The translations under genes and the position numbers were made by a program. Positions 34,441-45,334 of a DNA stretch of 64,000 bases are shown piece after piece (position 1 is the stretch's first letter; every line of letters starts with the position of its first letter). Below the pieces are notes generated by a model. The model made no database searches. It was given only the letters and a program-made list of their open reading frames with translations, and was not told the origin of the DNA. Source of the stretch: Hevea brasiliensis (Eukaryota > Streptophyta > Magnoliopsida > Malpighiales > Euphorbiaceae). The DNA lies in assembly GCF_030052815.1 (NCBI RefSeq), contig NC_079501.1:84081849-84145848 (forward strand), given 5' to 3'.

Positions 34441-36336
34441 TTACATCGGCCTAGGCTCTGGGAGATTCTTTATAATGAGATGACATTTTCTGAGATACTC
34501 ATATAACCTTTCTTCTTGCTTGGCAGGGTCGAATGCTTTCAGAGCATATTCGGATTCGGGTAATAGTTCTTGTTTTCCCTGTGCTATCGTTCTCTCCAGC
34601 TGGTCAACATTTTCTTTCAGTTCTTGATAGAGAGCAGCTTGTCTTTCTTTCTCTTTCCTTTCCTTAGCACACTCTTTCAAGATATCGTTGATGAGTAGTG
34701 CCTGTTCTTTCAATTCGAGCTTATTCTTTTTGTTTTCTTGCTTATACTCTTCAACGAGTATTCCTTGGTATTTCATTTTTTCCTGAAGCTTACTATTCTG
34801 TACTTCTACTTCTTTTACTACAGCTTGGAGAGAGTCTTTTTCCTTTTCCCACCGTACCTCTTACTCTTCGAACCCCATCTTTTCGGCCCTTGCCTCTTCC
34901 CTGAGTCTTCTCACCTTTCTTTTAAGGTTCTGCCGTTGGTCCTCCAACTGTTTTATTTGTTCTTGCAGTTGTGAGTTTTCGGTATTTGCCTTTTGTAGTG
35001 AGTCAGCCAGACGATTATCAGCTTCTACTACTAGGATGCTTCGGCGAGGGTCATTGTCTTCGAATTCCGCAGTTGAGTGTTCTTAGTCCCTGTCAGCCCT
35101 CCATTTAAGATAATCGAGTGTGGCACTTGGACCTTTAGGCGACCTTTCCATCAGAGAGATGTTTTCCCAAGACCTGCGAGCCATTTTCAACCCTTCCTCT
35201 TCCTTGAGCTCATGGTAGAAATGACCTTGGTGGTATTCTTCAATGTTGATTCTGGATTGTGTTGAGCCAAACTGCCTCATTACCAATGCCAGAGTGTAAC
35301 TTGTGTATCCGGTTACTCCGATTAGGGATACCGACTGATTACCTCCCGTGTTGATCAAAACAGATTGGCCTGACACTCACAGTTTCCTCCAACAGTAATC
35401 ATGACTATTGAAACTCAAAATCCGTTCCTGCCACTGCTGTTCATTTTTTGGACTGATTACTAACCGGGTCATCTTCTCAATGGGAGGCTGGTCAAGGTAC
35501 CAAGTCAATCCCTTTGTCTCCATAGGACACATGTGACTGATAATCCAGAGGTACAACAATTGAGAACAACACTTAATGGACCCTTTGCCCTGTTGTCTGC
35601 AGTAGGTAAGGGTTAACAAGGTCTCTGCAAGAATTGCCGGTATCGGATTGACCTCCTGCTTTTCTACTGCCCAGAATACTTCCACCGTGCTGCAAGTTAT
35701 GATTCCCAATGGTCCCGGGAACAAAATCAGGCCATAGATTCCCAATGCGAGTGCCGCTGAAGCTCGATCCCACTGTTTCTCTTGGAGGTATTGATCTAAC
35801 CACTTATTGAGATGTGTCTAATACCAACCATGCGTGTTTCCTTTGACAGTTTCTTTTGCCTTTACTTCTTCTGGGGAAGTACCCAACATATGTGCCAATC
35901 GTTTCCAGGTCTGCCTATGCTCGAGGTGTAGGTAGATCCGATTCTGCGATGAATAAGGAATCTCTAGTAATGCCTGATATTCTTCCATAGTGGGAACTGT
36001 ATCAATATCATTGAAAGAGAATACCCCGTACTTAGGACTCCAAACCGACAGCATGGCCTTTAATGCCGGGATTTGGACCTTAACTCGCATTAAAGTTGCA
36101 ATCCTCCCGTACTTCTCCTCAAATCGTGCCTTGACCTGATCGGGAAGCGACCTCCAACCATTAGACAGACCCTCGAGGCTGTTCATTCTAACCTCAATTT
36201 TATTCAGATCCAACGAAGGTAATAAACTAACATGTGTCTTGGAAACATCATTTTGCGGGGGTACTGGAGTATGAGCTGACTTGGACCAAAGTTTAGCATT
36301 CTGAACCTCTTCTGCCGACTGACTCGAGGATGCCAT
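34441..36336 (-). pseudogene. Ogre ORF1 (extra ORF upstream of gag)
   Basis: ATG at 36336 (MASSSQSAEEVQN) starts a frame of about 632 codons to TAA at 34441-34443. The N-terminal globular part has FSFNDIDTVPTMEEYQALL near 36000 and ALGIYGLILFPG near 35740, features of the DUF7745-like ORF1 protein of Ogre elements. From about 35080 the protein becomes a long Glu/Lys-rich coiled coil. Four single-base stops interrupt the frame: TAG 35818-35820, TGA 35377-35379, TAA 35083-35085 and TAA 34861-34863. Its role in the life cycle is unknown; position upstream of gag is diagnostic for the lineage. Confidence 0.85.
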
Positions 36337-37172
36337 GATAAAAATGATGCCTATCCTTTTTACAGACTTTTGGTTTGGTGATGCCTGCAGGAAAAATTCG
36401 TTAGCAGGATAAATTTGGGTAATTTTAAATCATACTGTACACATTTATCAAAGTAGGAAAATGTTTAGGTGTTTTAGTAGAATTCAAGATTACCCTCACA
36501 AAAACGAACAAAAGGAAATTAAAGCAGAACAAGGTAAGAGTAAGTATGCCCCTTTTGTCCTAAAATAGGGAGACTCCTGATACCGGATGAGTGCTACCTA
36601 ATTGGATAGTTCTATCTTATAAGGTAGCTTACTACGGCTTTCAGCTATCGTGATAGTTTAGCTCATGGTATAATTTTCTAAAAGCCACAGGTTCCCAAAT
36701 TGCCCCTACTGTAAACAGTAGAGCCCCATTCTATAACCATGATATTAACGGGAAAATTCCACGGGTATCACAGTGAATAGAACGAGTTTCAATTTGAGCA
36801 GAAGCCTTCACGGATACTAACGGGGTAGAACCCACGGGTACCACTACATGACCCCCTCCTACTTTCCTAAAAGGGTAAGAAAGCCCGGGTATAGGGCTGA
36901 AGTGTGTGAGGACATTGCGTGAGTGTTCAGTGTGTGAAGGGACATCTTTACCTCTTCCCAATTCAAGGGGATTTTATTTTTCCATTTTTCTTCTTTTTTT
37001 TTTTTTTAAATGAAGAGCACTGTAAGGAGTAAAACAAGCAAAACAAGCAGAACAGTTAGTAGGAATAAACAATAATTAACACATAAAATATTGCCGGGTG
37101 AGCCCACCTAACTATAATTTAATCGAAAAATTAAATCTACTTTTGGACCTCTAGACCGGGGTTAAGATAAAC
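36337..37172 (-). other. Ogre 5' leader
   Basis: No credible ORF is present. The stretch lies between the primer site and ORF1 and contains an A/T-run near 36990-37005. It would be the untranslated RNA leader with packaging signals, though none can be identified by eye. Confidence 0.7.
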
Positions 37173-37191
37173 GTCCCCAGCGGAGTCGCCA
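37173..37191 (-). other. Primer binding site, tRNA-Arg type, Ogre
   Basis: On the minus strand TGGCGACTCCGCTGGGGAC lies three bases after the 5' LTR end. This is the tRNA-Arg primer sequence characteristic of Ogre elements. Confidence 0.88.
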
Positions 37192-37604
37192 AGCTGTCGC
37201 AAGGGATTTTGCGGTCACCTGAACGAACCCCCACCGAAGTGGAAAAGAGTGAGGAGTCGCCACCTTAGTTTTGAGGGAAACTAAAGAAAACCATTTGTGA
37301 AGATAAATTGAAATAAAACCACTTCAAAACAGAGATTCTAAGTTCAGGGTCCACAAACGGGTGGGGAAGGTGTTAGGCACCCCACATCGTCCCTTAATAA
37401 GGGTAAGTAGATTTAACTTTGCATTCTTTATAAATTAGTTAGGAGGGCTTGAATAGAAATGTTAATCCTTTTAAAAAAAGGAATATTTGTTTTTTCACTA
37501 AATTCGGATTACCCAGATACATAAGTAAATGAGACAACCTTAGTGAGTTACTGTTGTGTGTTAATTTTGTTTGAAGGGGCTATTTGGTTAAAATTCAATT
37601 TGAA

Positions 37605-38008
37605 AATCGGATAAGAACTCTCCTTCGATCTCTTTTAGATTAAGATTTGAATTTTGGATCGAATAAGAACTCTTCTCCGATCACTTTTAAAATTTTGGAT
37701 TGAGAATCGGATAAGAACTCTCCTCCGATCTCTTTTAAATGTTTGTTAAAGTTTTTAAGTGAGAATCGGATAAGGACTCTCCTCCGATCTCTTTTAAATA
37801 TTTATTAAAATTCTAGCTTGAGGATCGGATAAGAACTCTCCTCCGACCTCTTTTAAATATTTATTAAAATTTTTAGTCTGAGAACCGGATAAGAACTCTC
37901 CTCCGATCTCTTTTTAAATATTAAAATTTTTAGTTTGAGATCCGGATAAGAACTCTCCTCCGATCTCTTTTATTTTAATGAGACTCGGATAAAGACTCTT
38001 CCGATCTC
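37605..38008. repeat. Tandem array with inverted ATCGGA/TCCGAT words in Ogre 5' LTR
   Basis: Eight units match those at 21351-21788; the extra partial unit of the left array is absent here, so the array has changed by unit gain or loss since insertion. Confidence 0.85.
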
Positions 38009-39652
38009 TCCAAAATTTGATCACAACTATATATCATAAGAGTCTAAGTTTAAGAGTTCTAATATTTAAAAACGCCAAGGGTCGTAATGAGACTTCTTTT
38101 AACTCATTGATACTTTGTGACTAAATAAGGGATGCCGGACTGAATTTTACCGACTTCCCATATGGTCGCCTTACCAGTATCCTATCCGTTCCATTCTACT
38201 TATCTGAGATTTTATTCCGTCTTATGGCATTATGCCGGATCGCCTTCTTCGTCAGCCTAGTGATTTAATTTGGCCATTTCCCCTGACGTGTTATTTAGAC
38301 CCTCTTTTCAAAGAGACCTCTAAAGTACAGTTACCTATTTTATCCTAACCACTTACATATTATTCGGGACTAGATGACTTGCATTCAAAAATAATAAAGA
38401 TCAACAAAAATATGGATTGGCCGACGCAGAAGCAAACCAGAGCACAACCCATCTTCGCATTTTCAAGTATGATATGACCATAAAGAAAATAACATGCATA
38501 AAAAAAAATAAAAAAAAGAAAAGAAATATGTAAAACGAGAACTAAACTTAATAAAATAGCATTATGAACACTGACCTGTAAGGAGTCGAATCTTAATGGG
38601 CTAACTACGGAATCACAGATCGTAATAAAATCGCTAGTGGATAGCCGGGAGACTAAGGTTCGCCTTGGAACAAAGAATACTTCACTAAATACAATCGAGT
38701 CAGAACTATGCCCGAGTTTAAATGAGATTGAGCGTGGACGATGGAAATAAAAATGCAGATAACCAGGAACTAAAAAAAGAAAAAAAATGGGAACGCTACA
38801 GGATAATGAACGAGCTGAAAATGAAAAGTTTCAGTGTTCAAAATCTTTTTTTTAAGAAAATACTTCAGAAAACTGGTTCCAAAAGTTCTTCTTATGAAAG
38901 CAGAGTAATGATCTGAATTAAATTTCAGAGTTCTTCCGCTATAGTAACAACCTTCTATTTTTCGTCCGTCCCTTGAACAGTTTTTCATGCAGGTATTTAT
39001 AGGAACCGGGTGCTCTCCATGAAGGGTCAAGATCTATTTTGAGGGAGATGGAGGGTCAGGATTTCAAAGGACATGATCGGATGCTTGAAAATTAAAGAGA
39101 ATCAAAATGAACGGCCGAGATCATTCTTATGATACTTGTCCTTTTCTTCTTCTAATCTGACGGTCCGAAACTTCGTTGACCTGGGCGATCCAAGGGCTGG
39201 GAATAAAGGCGCCGGTCTTGTCATCTTCTCCTTTGATCTAAAGGCTCTGGACTCGTCCTTGCAAGTGAGACCGACGGTGGAGATTGGGATGTACAGGACT
39301 GTCATGACATACTCTGGCACCTGTCAGCATTGTGGGTGATTCTCAAGCGTGCGGTAGAGATTTCGTCTGCAACGCTTTAACTACCTTGGTTCTGATTCTG
39401 ACGACGGTTATTGGGATTTGTCTTATTCTTTTTGCCTTCCGATCTCCCCTCTTTCTGATCTTCTTGGCACGCGCCCTTTTCGATCTTTCATACCGGTCTC
39501 CCCTCTTCTGATCTCTATGATTCCGATCCTTTCCTTAGTCAGGCCCGGTCCGGTCAAAGCATTAATTTCCCTCGATTCTCGAAGTGTCTTCCCCTCGATT
39601 CTCGAAGCGTCCGCTTCGCTTTCTGCTTGGCAATAAATGCCCGATTTTCCCC

Positions 39653-39660
39653 TATATATA
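39653..39660 (+). promoter_or_regulatory. TATA box upstream of small antisense LTR ORF (right)
   Basis: TATATATA in the same context as 23433-23440 on the left, about 115 bp before the ATG at 39775. Confidence 0.5.
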
Positions 39661-39774
39661 CCCCTGATAGAAGAAACTTTCTTCATTCGATTTTCCTCTC
39701 TCCCTTCTCCCTTTCCTGTTTTAGCTGCTCCGGCGATAGTTCCGGCTACAACTGTGGCTTTTGATCCCTTTCCG

Positions 39775-40017
39775 ATGGACTTCTTTATTCCCCGACTGAA
39801 AATTTATGATCCCGGTGACCGAATGGTCGTGATAACCTTATCTGATGATGGTGAGAGAATTGCTAAAGTTTCATCGATCCTTGGTGGTTGCTCTTTCAAA
39901 TTTATTCGGCTTTTCATCACATTGAGTGTTCCGACAGCGGCTTTCCTCCACATTGGGTGTTCCGACAGCGGCTCGGTTTGCTATCGGTTATATCCTTTGG
40001 ATCAGTCACAATGTTGA
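39775..40017 (+). CDS. Small antisense ORF in Ogre 5' LTR, unknown function
   Basis: The 80-codon ORF matches 23555-23797 with a handful of amino-acid changes and carries the same 31-bp internal duplication. A poly(C) run follows at about 40040-40052. The family is not recognised. Confidence 0.4.
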   Translation: MDFFIPRLKIYDPGDRMVVITLSDDGERIAKVSSILGGCSFKFIRLFITLSVPTAAFLHIGCSDSGSVCYRLYPLDQSQC

Positions 40018-40474
40018 CTTTGACGTAGCCCCGACGTGCCCCCCCCCCCCCCCTTTTTTAGATAGGATGTTCTGCTGATCTTTAGAGATCGGCTTTTTGA
40101 TGTAATCAGATTTTTAATGTAATCCGATCTTAAGATCGCCCAAATGATGTAATCTGACTTTTAGAAATGTAATCCGATCTCTTGAGATCGCCCAAATGAT
40201 GTAATTCGATCTTTTGGAAATAAAAATCTTATTTCGCCAATTATCATCTTATTGATTGTTTTCCGATCTCTGATGTATTTGTCCGATCTGGTTCCTAACA
40301 AAACAACCCTTAACTGATCCTTTATTCAAAATGTTCATGTTAATATGCCGATTTCCGATTAACCGTTCTCTTTATGTAATTTTGGAATGTTCGAGAGACG
40401 TGTCAGAACAGTTGGCGAATCCCGCTAACCGATGCATTGCCTGGGACATCGTGAGCATTAAATGCTTGGACGAG

Positions 40475-40482
40475 TATAAATA
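40475..40482 (+). promoter_or_regulatory. TATA box of antisense LTR gene (right)
   Basis: TATAAATA identical in context to 24243-24250, about 155 bp before the ATG at 40639. Confidence 0.6.
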
Positions 40483-40638
40483 GGGGTGGGGGTTAGCCAG
40501 TTTCTCACTTATGCCATTTTCTGTCTCTCGCAAACAATTCCAAAATTCTCCCGATTTTCAAGCTCTTCCGATTCCGATCAAGCTCCGGTAAGGGTTTTGA
40601 TCCCTCTTTTACTTTTGAGTTCTTTATTTCTTTTGAAA

Positions 40639-42234
40639 ATGAGCGGTGCCGAAAGTCAGAGAGTGGCAAGCCCACTTTCCATCCATGTTTCATGGTCGTC
40701 CGATGAAGCAGAGGTGGTTGGACCAAGCGCGCAACCTGAACCCCCTAGGGCCTCTGTTCCAGTTCGGGAGCGAGCAGAACCTTCAAGGCATGTGCATTCT
40801 TCAGGGAGGGAAAGTCTTCCTGTAGACGAGCTACCGTCGATCCTTCAAGAAGCCGACCTACAATCGTTTAGCCAAGAATACAACATTCGGCCTGATTCGT
40901 ACGATCTAATTAAGTGCCACGGTGATCTTCGTGCCGATCACTTCTTCGAAGAGAATGATATGATCATGGTCTACGAAGAACAATTAAAAGCCAGTCTGCG
41001 GTTCCCTCTAGATGATTTTTTCAAAGAGGTCTTAAAATTTCACTAAGTGTGCATCGCCCAAGTTCACCCGAACTCGTGGCAGATCCTGGTGGCTTTCAGG
41101 GGGCTCTACCATGCCAAGGGACTCTATCCTACAGCCAAAGTATTTGCCGAACTACATAGACTAACCCGCCGAAAGGACGACGAGTACTGGTTCTTTCAGG
41201 CGAAGCCTCATTGTGGGCTCTTTACCGATCTGCCCTCCTCTCTGAAGAACTGGAAGAACCGCTTCTTTATTCTGAGGAGCAAAATTTTGAATGGCTTCGA
41301 GGGCTTCCCTCGAAGCTGGCTACATTTGAACCCTTCGCGTCCAAAGCATCTCGCCCTGAATAGGGAAGAGGGAGCCGTGGTGATGGAATTGAAAGATCAA
41401 GTGGCTAGGGAGAAGTTTTCTTGTTTGGATGCAGTGACAGTCGAACTGCATCATTGGACGATGCAGCTGATCACTGGTCAAGATCGGGAGCTTCAACTCT
41501 CTGACCTCGGCATCGGTATTTTCTACATCTCAGATCTCGGGACCTTAGTGATCTCACTGACCTCTCTTTTGTGCAGGTATGGCAAGAGACGAAGCCTCCA
41601 AGGAGAAACGGAAGTGAAAGAGGGAGATCTCCCGGAAGGTGCGGGAGATGAAGCGATCCGAGCTGCTTCAAACGCCCGGTCATGAGCCTGGGGAAATACA
41701 AGAAGGCTCGTCTCAGCCTTCGGGGCAGCCGATCCCCGAGGTAGAAGTGATCCGATCTCCTCCTCGTCAAGAAGAGCCGCCTCCACCTCCTCCAGTTACT
41801 TCGGGCGCGGAAGGGGGTCCTTCCCAATAACAGGCGAGGCTCCTTTCTCTCGGTGCTCAAGTACTGCTCAATTCACTAGAGAAGAGTCGAACGGTTCGAG
41901 AGAATCCGAGCAGACTCATGTTCTGGCTGAGCGAACTCGTATTTTGGAAGAAGTTCAGGCGCTTCGGGCTGATGAAGCTGCTCAACTTGCTCACCTTGCT
42001 GAGGGGCTCAAAGCGAAAGAGGAAGAGATAGTGACTGGAGTGGCCGGCGCTTATGTGAATGCCCACAGAGATCTCCTGGCTGAGCTCAAGAAGTGTTACC
42101 CGGAGGAAGATTTCTCCTGGATGGCCAACCTGGCTCCTGAGGATGAAGATGAGGAGAGTGAGGAGGAGGCTGAGGGTGAGAGGGGAAACGGACAAAATGT
42201 AGATCAGGCTGGGGGTGATCCTCCAGCTGAATAA
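40639..42234 (+). pseudogene. Antisense gene in Ogre 5' LTR, Transposase_28-like family
   Basis: This is the second copy of the gene at 24407-26278. Exon 1 runs from ATG 40639 to a donor at 41477 or 41516; the acceptor GTGCAG ends at 41576 and exon 2 continues to TAA 42232-42234. Its own lesions are TAA 41044-41046, TGA 41615-41617 and TAA 41828-41830 (all where the left copy has Gln or Arg codons) and the 277-bp deletion near 41910, which shifts frame. The left copy is open at the three stop positions, so the gene was apparently intact when the element inserted. Confidence 0.72.
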
Positions 42235-42813
42235 CTTGTACAAATTTTGAAATGAAATGAAATAGAATGCCTCTTTTGTTCGAAGAATGGTTGTGATCGG
42301 AACACTTGATTGTTTGAGTATGTTGAAATGACTGAGAGTGATTATTAACCCAAGTGTGAGAGATCGGAAAACACAATGAGCATGAGATCGGTAGAGAACC
42401 AACGCTAAACGGGACTTAATTAAAATTGAAAATTTGGCTTGAACATTTGAGATCGGGATCATCATTAAACCGAAACGGAACCTTTGAATATTCTTAAATT
42501 TTTGAAAGGGGGATCGGCAATAAAATTGGTAACAAGGACCTAGTGTTTGTCAACAGAGATCGGGAATACACTTGACTGGTCTGAAGATTCGACAGGGTTT
42601 GAGAGATCGGTGAGTGATTTAATAGACCGGTAAGGCTTAGACTGATGTGAGGACTTAGCATTGATTCAATTCCTTGTGAGGAGAGATCGGAAATGTGGTT
42701 ATCTAGCAAGGAGGGATCGAAAATGTGATTGGCTGTCAAAAGGAGACTTAGTACTGGGGATCGGTTTCGAAGTTTATTGATTCTGGGGGATCGGCCAAAA
42801 TATGGTGTCGACA

Positions 42814-43205
42814 ATAGTCATCATCCCACTCACCACCAAAATTTGGCACATGTACCCTAGGTCTAGCTCCACCTTAATTCGATCTAGGATTTGTATTTCT
42901 CCCATTACTTCCAATGTTCTGGTTTTGGTTCTCCCCATTAGGTTCAATTCGAATGCATTGCCACTTCCATTTCCATTTCTTCCATTGTTGTTGCCATTGC
43001 CACCAACACTTCCATGATTATTTCCCCTAAAACCTTCATTTGACCTAGCATTACGTTGACTCCTTTCAACCCTTTCAAGCCTATCCAGAATGGTATTCAA
43101 CATCATATTAATTCTTTTTATGGTTTGCCCCATTGATTGTCTATAAATAGCTTCAGGTATCTCACTTCTTTCTTCACTAGTTTGTCCAACTACTTCATTT
43201 GCCAT
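42814..43205 (-). pseudogene. gag: Gypsy A gag, 5' part
   Basis: ATG at 43205 (MANEVVGQTSEE) opens a segment with a short coiled-coil-like stretch (MLNTILDRLERVERSQ), then a low-complexity Asn/Gly-rich stretch (43020-42950). A frame change near 42950 and a stop near 42895 show decay. The last codons before the Ogre boundary are Asp/Tyr-rich and continue in kind at 20940, consistent with one gag gene split by the insertion. Confidence 0.85.
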
Positions 43206-44378
43206 GTTTTAAAACCTGCAAGAAAATTAGTTAGCTATAAAACCTCACCACTCCCTTGCATGTTTCACTCTAAATTAATGTCACTCAAGTGTTTCCCTTA
43301 AGTATTAGGCTTTTTACCCTCTTTTAGTCTCACACACATTTGCCTTTTTCCACTCAAGCTCTTGATCACTAAGTTCTTACATGAACTATAATTTCACTCT
43401 TTTGGCAGCCTCTCAATTAAGTTTTAAGGGCTATTCAAGGTGGCAATAAGGAGCAAAATGTGAAAAGGAAATTTAATTACTAACTCTAAAAGCCAAAGGG
43501 TGAAAGACTCCAAATAATGAAACAAGTATATCCAAACGATATAATCTTGCTAAACTGATTTTAAGACACTCAAATGACACTAAAAACAAAGTAGAAAAAC
43601 GTTGTTTGGGGTCCCAATTGTCCAGTTTCAGGAATGAACACAAAAATGGCCTATTGAGCGCAGTCCTTTAATCACTAAGTAAATGGTAAAATCTATACAC
43701 CAAATTTGATATGTAGGCTAAATATAAGGTCAATAACAGCCCCAAAAAGTTTGAACAAGTTCTGGGTTGGTTTGCTAAAGGGTGCTTCAACCCAGGCCCT
43801 AAAACAACAAAAATCAGAAAATTCACAACACTTGGCCAATTATACAAATTTTGTTCTTTTCTTTCTTTTTCTCCTCTTCTCCTTTTTTTCTTTATTTCTT
43901 TTCTTTTCTTTTTCTTTTTTTTTTTTGGGCTGGCCAAAATCCTAAGGTTCAAATAGGCAGATTTTTGTTCAAGTCAACAACAATGAAACTCAAGCACTCC
44001 AACACACATACACTAACCTCTAAACACTTTCAATACTTTGACCTCCCTTCCAATAACACAAACACTCCAAATAAGCTTCAAATGTAGAAAAGAAGCAAGA
44101 AAAATTTTCAATTTCACAAGGATAGCACACAACAGAAATGGAACCACATTGTAAAAAAAATTCAAACAAATACAAAGGGGAAAAGACACAAACACATATG
44201 AGGGTTAGTAGTTCCTAGTGTTAACCTTACTACTAAACCTTATATGCAAGGAAAATGTGAAGAAAATAGCAGAAAAATAGAAAAAGAGAACTCAACTCAA
44301 ACACAAAGATAATACAAAGAAAACACAAGAAAAAAAGGATAGTGACCTGATTTGGAGAGCCTAAGCTTTGATACCAAA
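43206..44378 (-). other. Gypsy A 5' leader and primer binding site
   Basis: About 1.1 kb without coding potential separates the 5' LTR from gag. A pyrimidine-rich C/T tract lies at about 43855-43930. The primer site TGGTATCAAAGC (minus, 44365-44376) lies two bases from the LTR and resembles the iMet primer with one mismatch. Confidence 0.8.
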
Positions 44379-45334
44379 TGATACAAGCTCCCTTGATAAC
44401 TTTCAAAGGAACAACCACTCTTGTTGTGGTAGCTAGTGGACCTTCCCTCCAATCAAGACTAAGTGATCTTCCACTCTTTCCCAACCCTCGACATCTAATG
44501 TGAAGAGAAAAAGAAAAAAAAAATGCAAGATGATGTTTAATCCAAGAACAGTTCTTTTAAGAAGAAATACCCTTGAATTTCAATTAAAACTTACAAGAGA
44601 ATAAACCTTGCAAGAGTTGTAAATAAAGTTTATACAAGAACAAAGTTCCTTAGAGCATCACAGCTATGGAAGGCTCTCTCTACCTCTGAATTACAATCTA
44701 AATTCTCTTACAAAAAATGAAAACAAGAGCAGCTATATCTGCTGGGTGGGTATTTTGCCAAGCTTCCCTAATGGCTAAAGGACAATTGCAAGCTTGGTTA
44801 ATACCCCACACTCTCCCTAAATTATATATAAAATTCAAACATAAATAGTATGTTCTAATTGAGTAAGACACACATGAAAGATAAGCTGAAAAGAAGTGTT
44901 TTGTCTTGAAGCCGAAAGTAAAAACTTTGCTTTTCCTATAAATGGATGGAGCATGGCTGGAACTCTTGTGCAAAGTTATGGCCTCCAATTTTTGCAAATG
45001 GACAAAAACATCTTCAAAAGGTTAGTGGAGTTGGGCTGCCAATTGTGCCACCACCTAAGCATTCCACTTGGATGCCACTTTGGATGCCAACTAGGATGGA
45101 CTTGCTAACGTGGCTGCCACATGTATGCCACCTTGGATGGATGCCACTTGGTCTGTTGGCTCCTCAAATATGCTAAGGAATGTATAGCAAAGTTGGCTTT
45201 CCTCCTCCAAGTCCAAACCGAATGCTTGCAATAGGTTGGACTTACTAATGTGCTCATATACCAAGCCTTGAAGCTTCTTAGCCATTGCTCTAGTTATTGG
45301 ACCTTGATAAGCCATAATGACTGGATCCTCATCA
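44379..45334 (-). repeat. 5' LTR of Gypsy A
   Basis: It is 956 bp, the same length as 15477-16432, with about 6% difference by eye over the first 370 bp. It carries the same GPITRAMAKKL-containing open frame (45091-45315) as the 3' LTR. Confidence 0.93.

Larger units (their letters stand above)
20941..42813 (-). mobile_element. Ogre/Tat Ty3/Gypsy retrotransposon, 21.9 kb, nested in Gypsy A gag
   Basis: LTRs of 5917 bp (20941-26857) and 5619 bp (37195-42813) share the ends TGTCGC...GTCGACA. A tRNA-Arg-type primer site follows the 5' (right) LTR and an AAAGAGGGGCAGC polypurine tract precedes the 3' (left) LTR; both are typical of Ogre. Internal content on the minus strand is ORF1, gag, RT, RNase H, a second archaeal-type RNase H and IN. 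The flanks AGAGT (20936-20940) and ATAGT (42814-42818) are a 5-bp target duplication with one mismatch. LTR divergence in a ~480-bp sample is about 2%. Very long LTRs, an extra ORF upstream of gag and dual RNase H define the Tat/Ogre lineage. No protease domain was found, and stops in all frames make it non-autonomous. Confidence 0.93.
37195..42813 (-). repeat. 5' LTR of Ogre element (right copy)
   Basis: It pairs with 20941-26857. It lacks 277 bp present at 25677-25953 on the left and has its own set of stops in the antisense gene. On the plus-strand map its right end GTGTCGACA meets Gypsy A gag at 42814. Confidence 0.92.
15477..45334 (-). mobile_element. Ty3/Gypsy retrotransposon 'Gypsy A', chromovirus-like, split by an Ogre element
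   Basis: Two 956-bp LTRs (15477-16432 and 44379-45334), an iMet-type primer site beside the right LTR and a polypurine tract beside the left one set minus-strand orientation. The internal order is gag, PR, RT, RNase H, IN, as in Ty3/Gypsy. The flanks CTACA (15472-15476) and TTACA (45335-45339) are a 5-bp target duplication with one mismatch. Without the nested 20941-42813 element it is about 8.0 kb. LTR divergence by eye is about 6% over the first 370 bp, older than the Ogre inside it. The integrase C-terminal frame runs into the 3' LTR, reminiscent of CRM-type chromoviruses; the lineage remains tentative. Confidence 0.92.
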
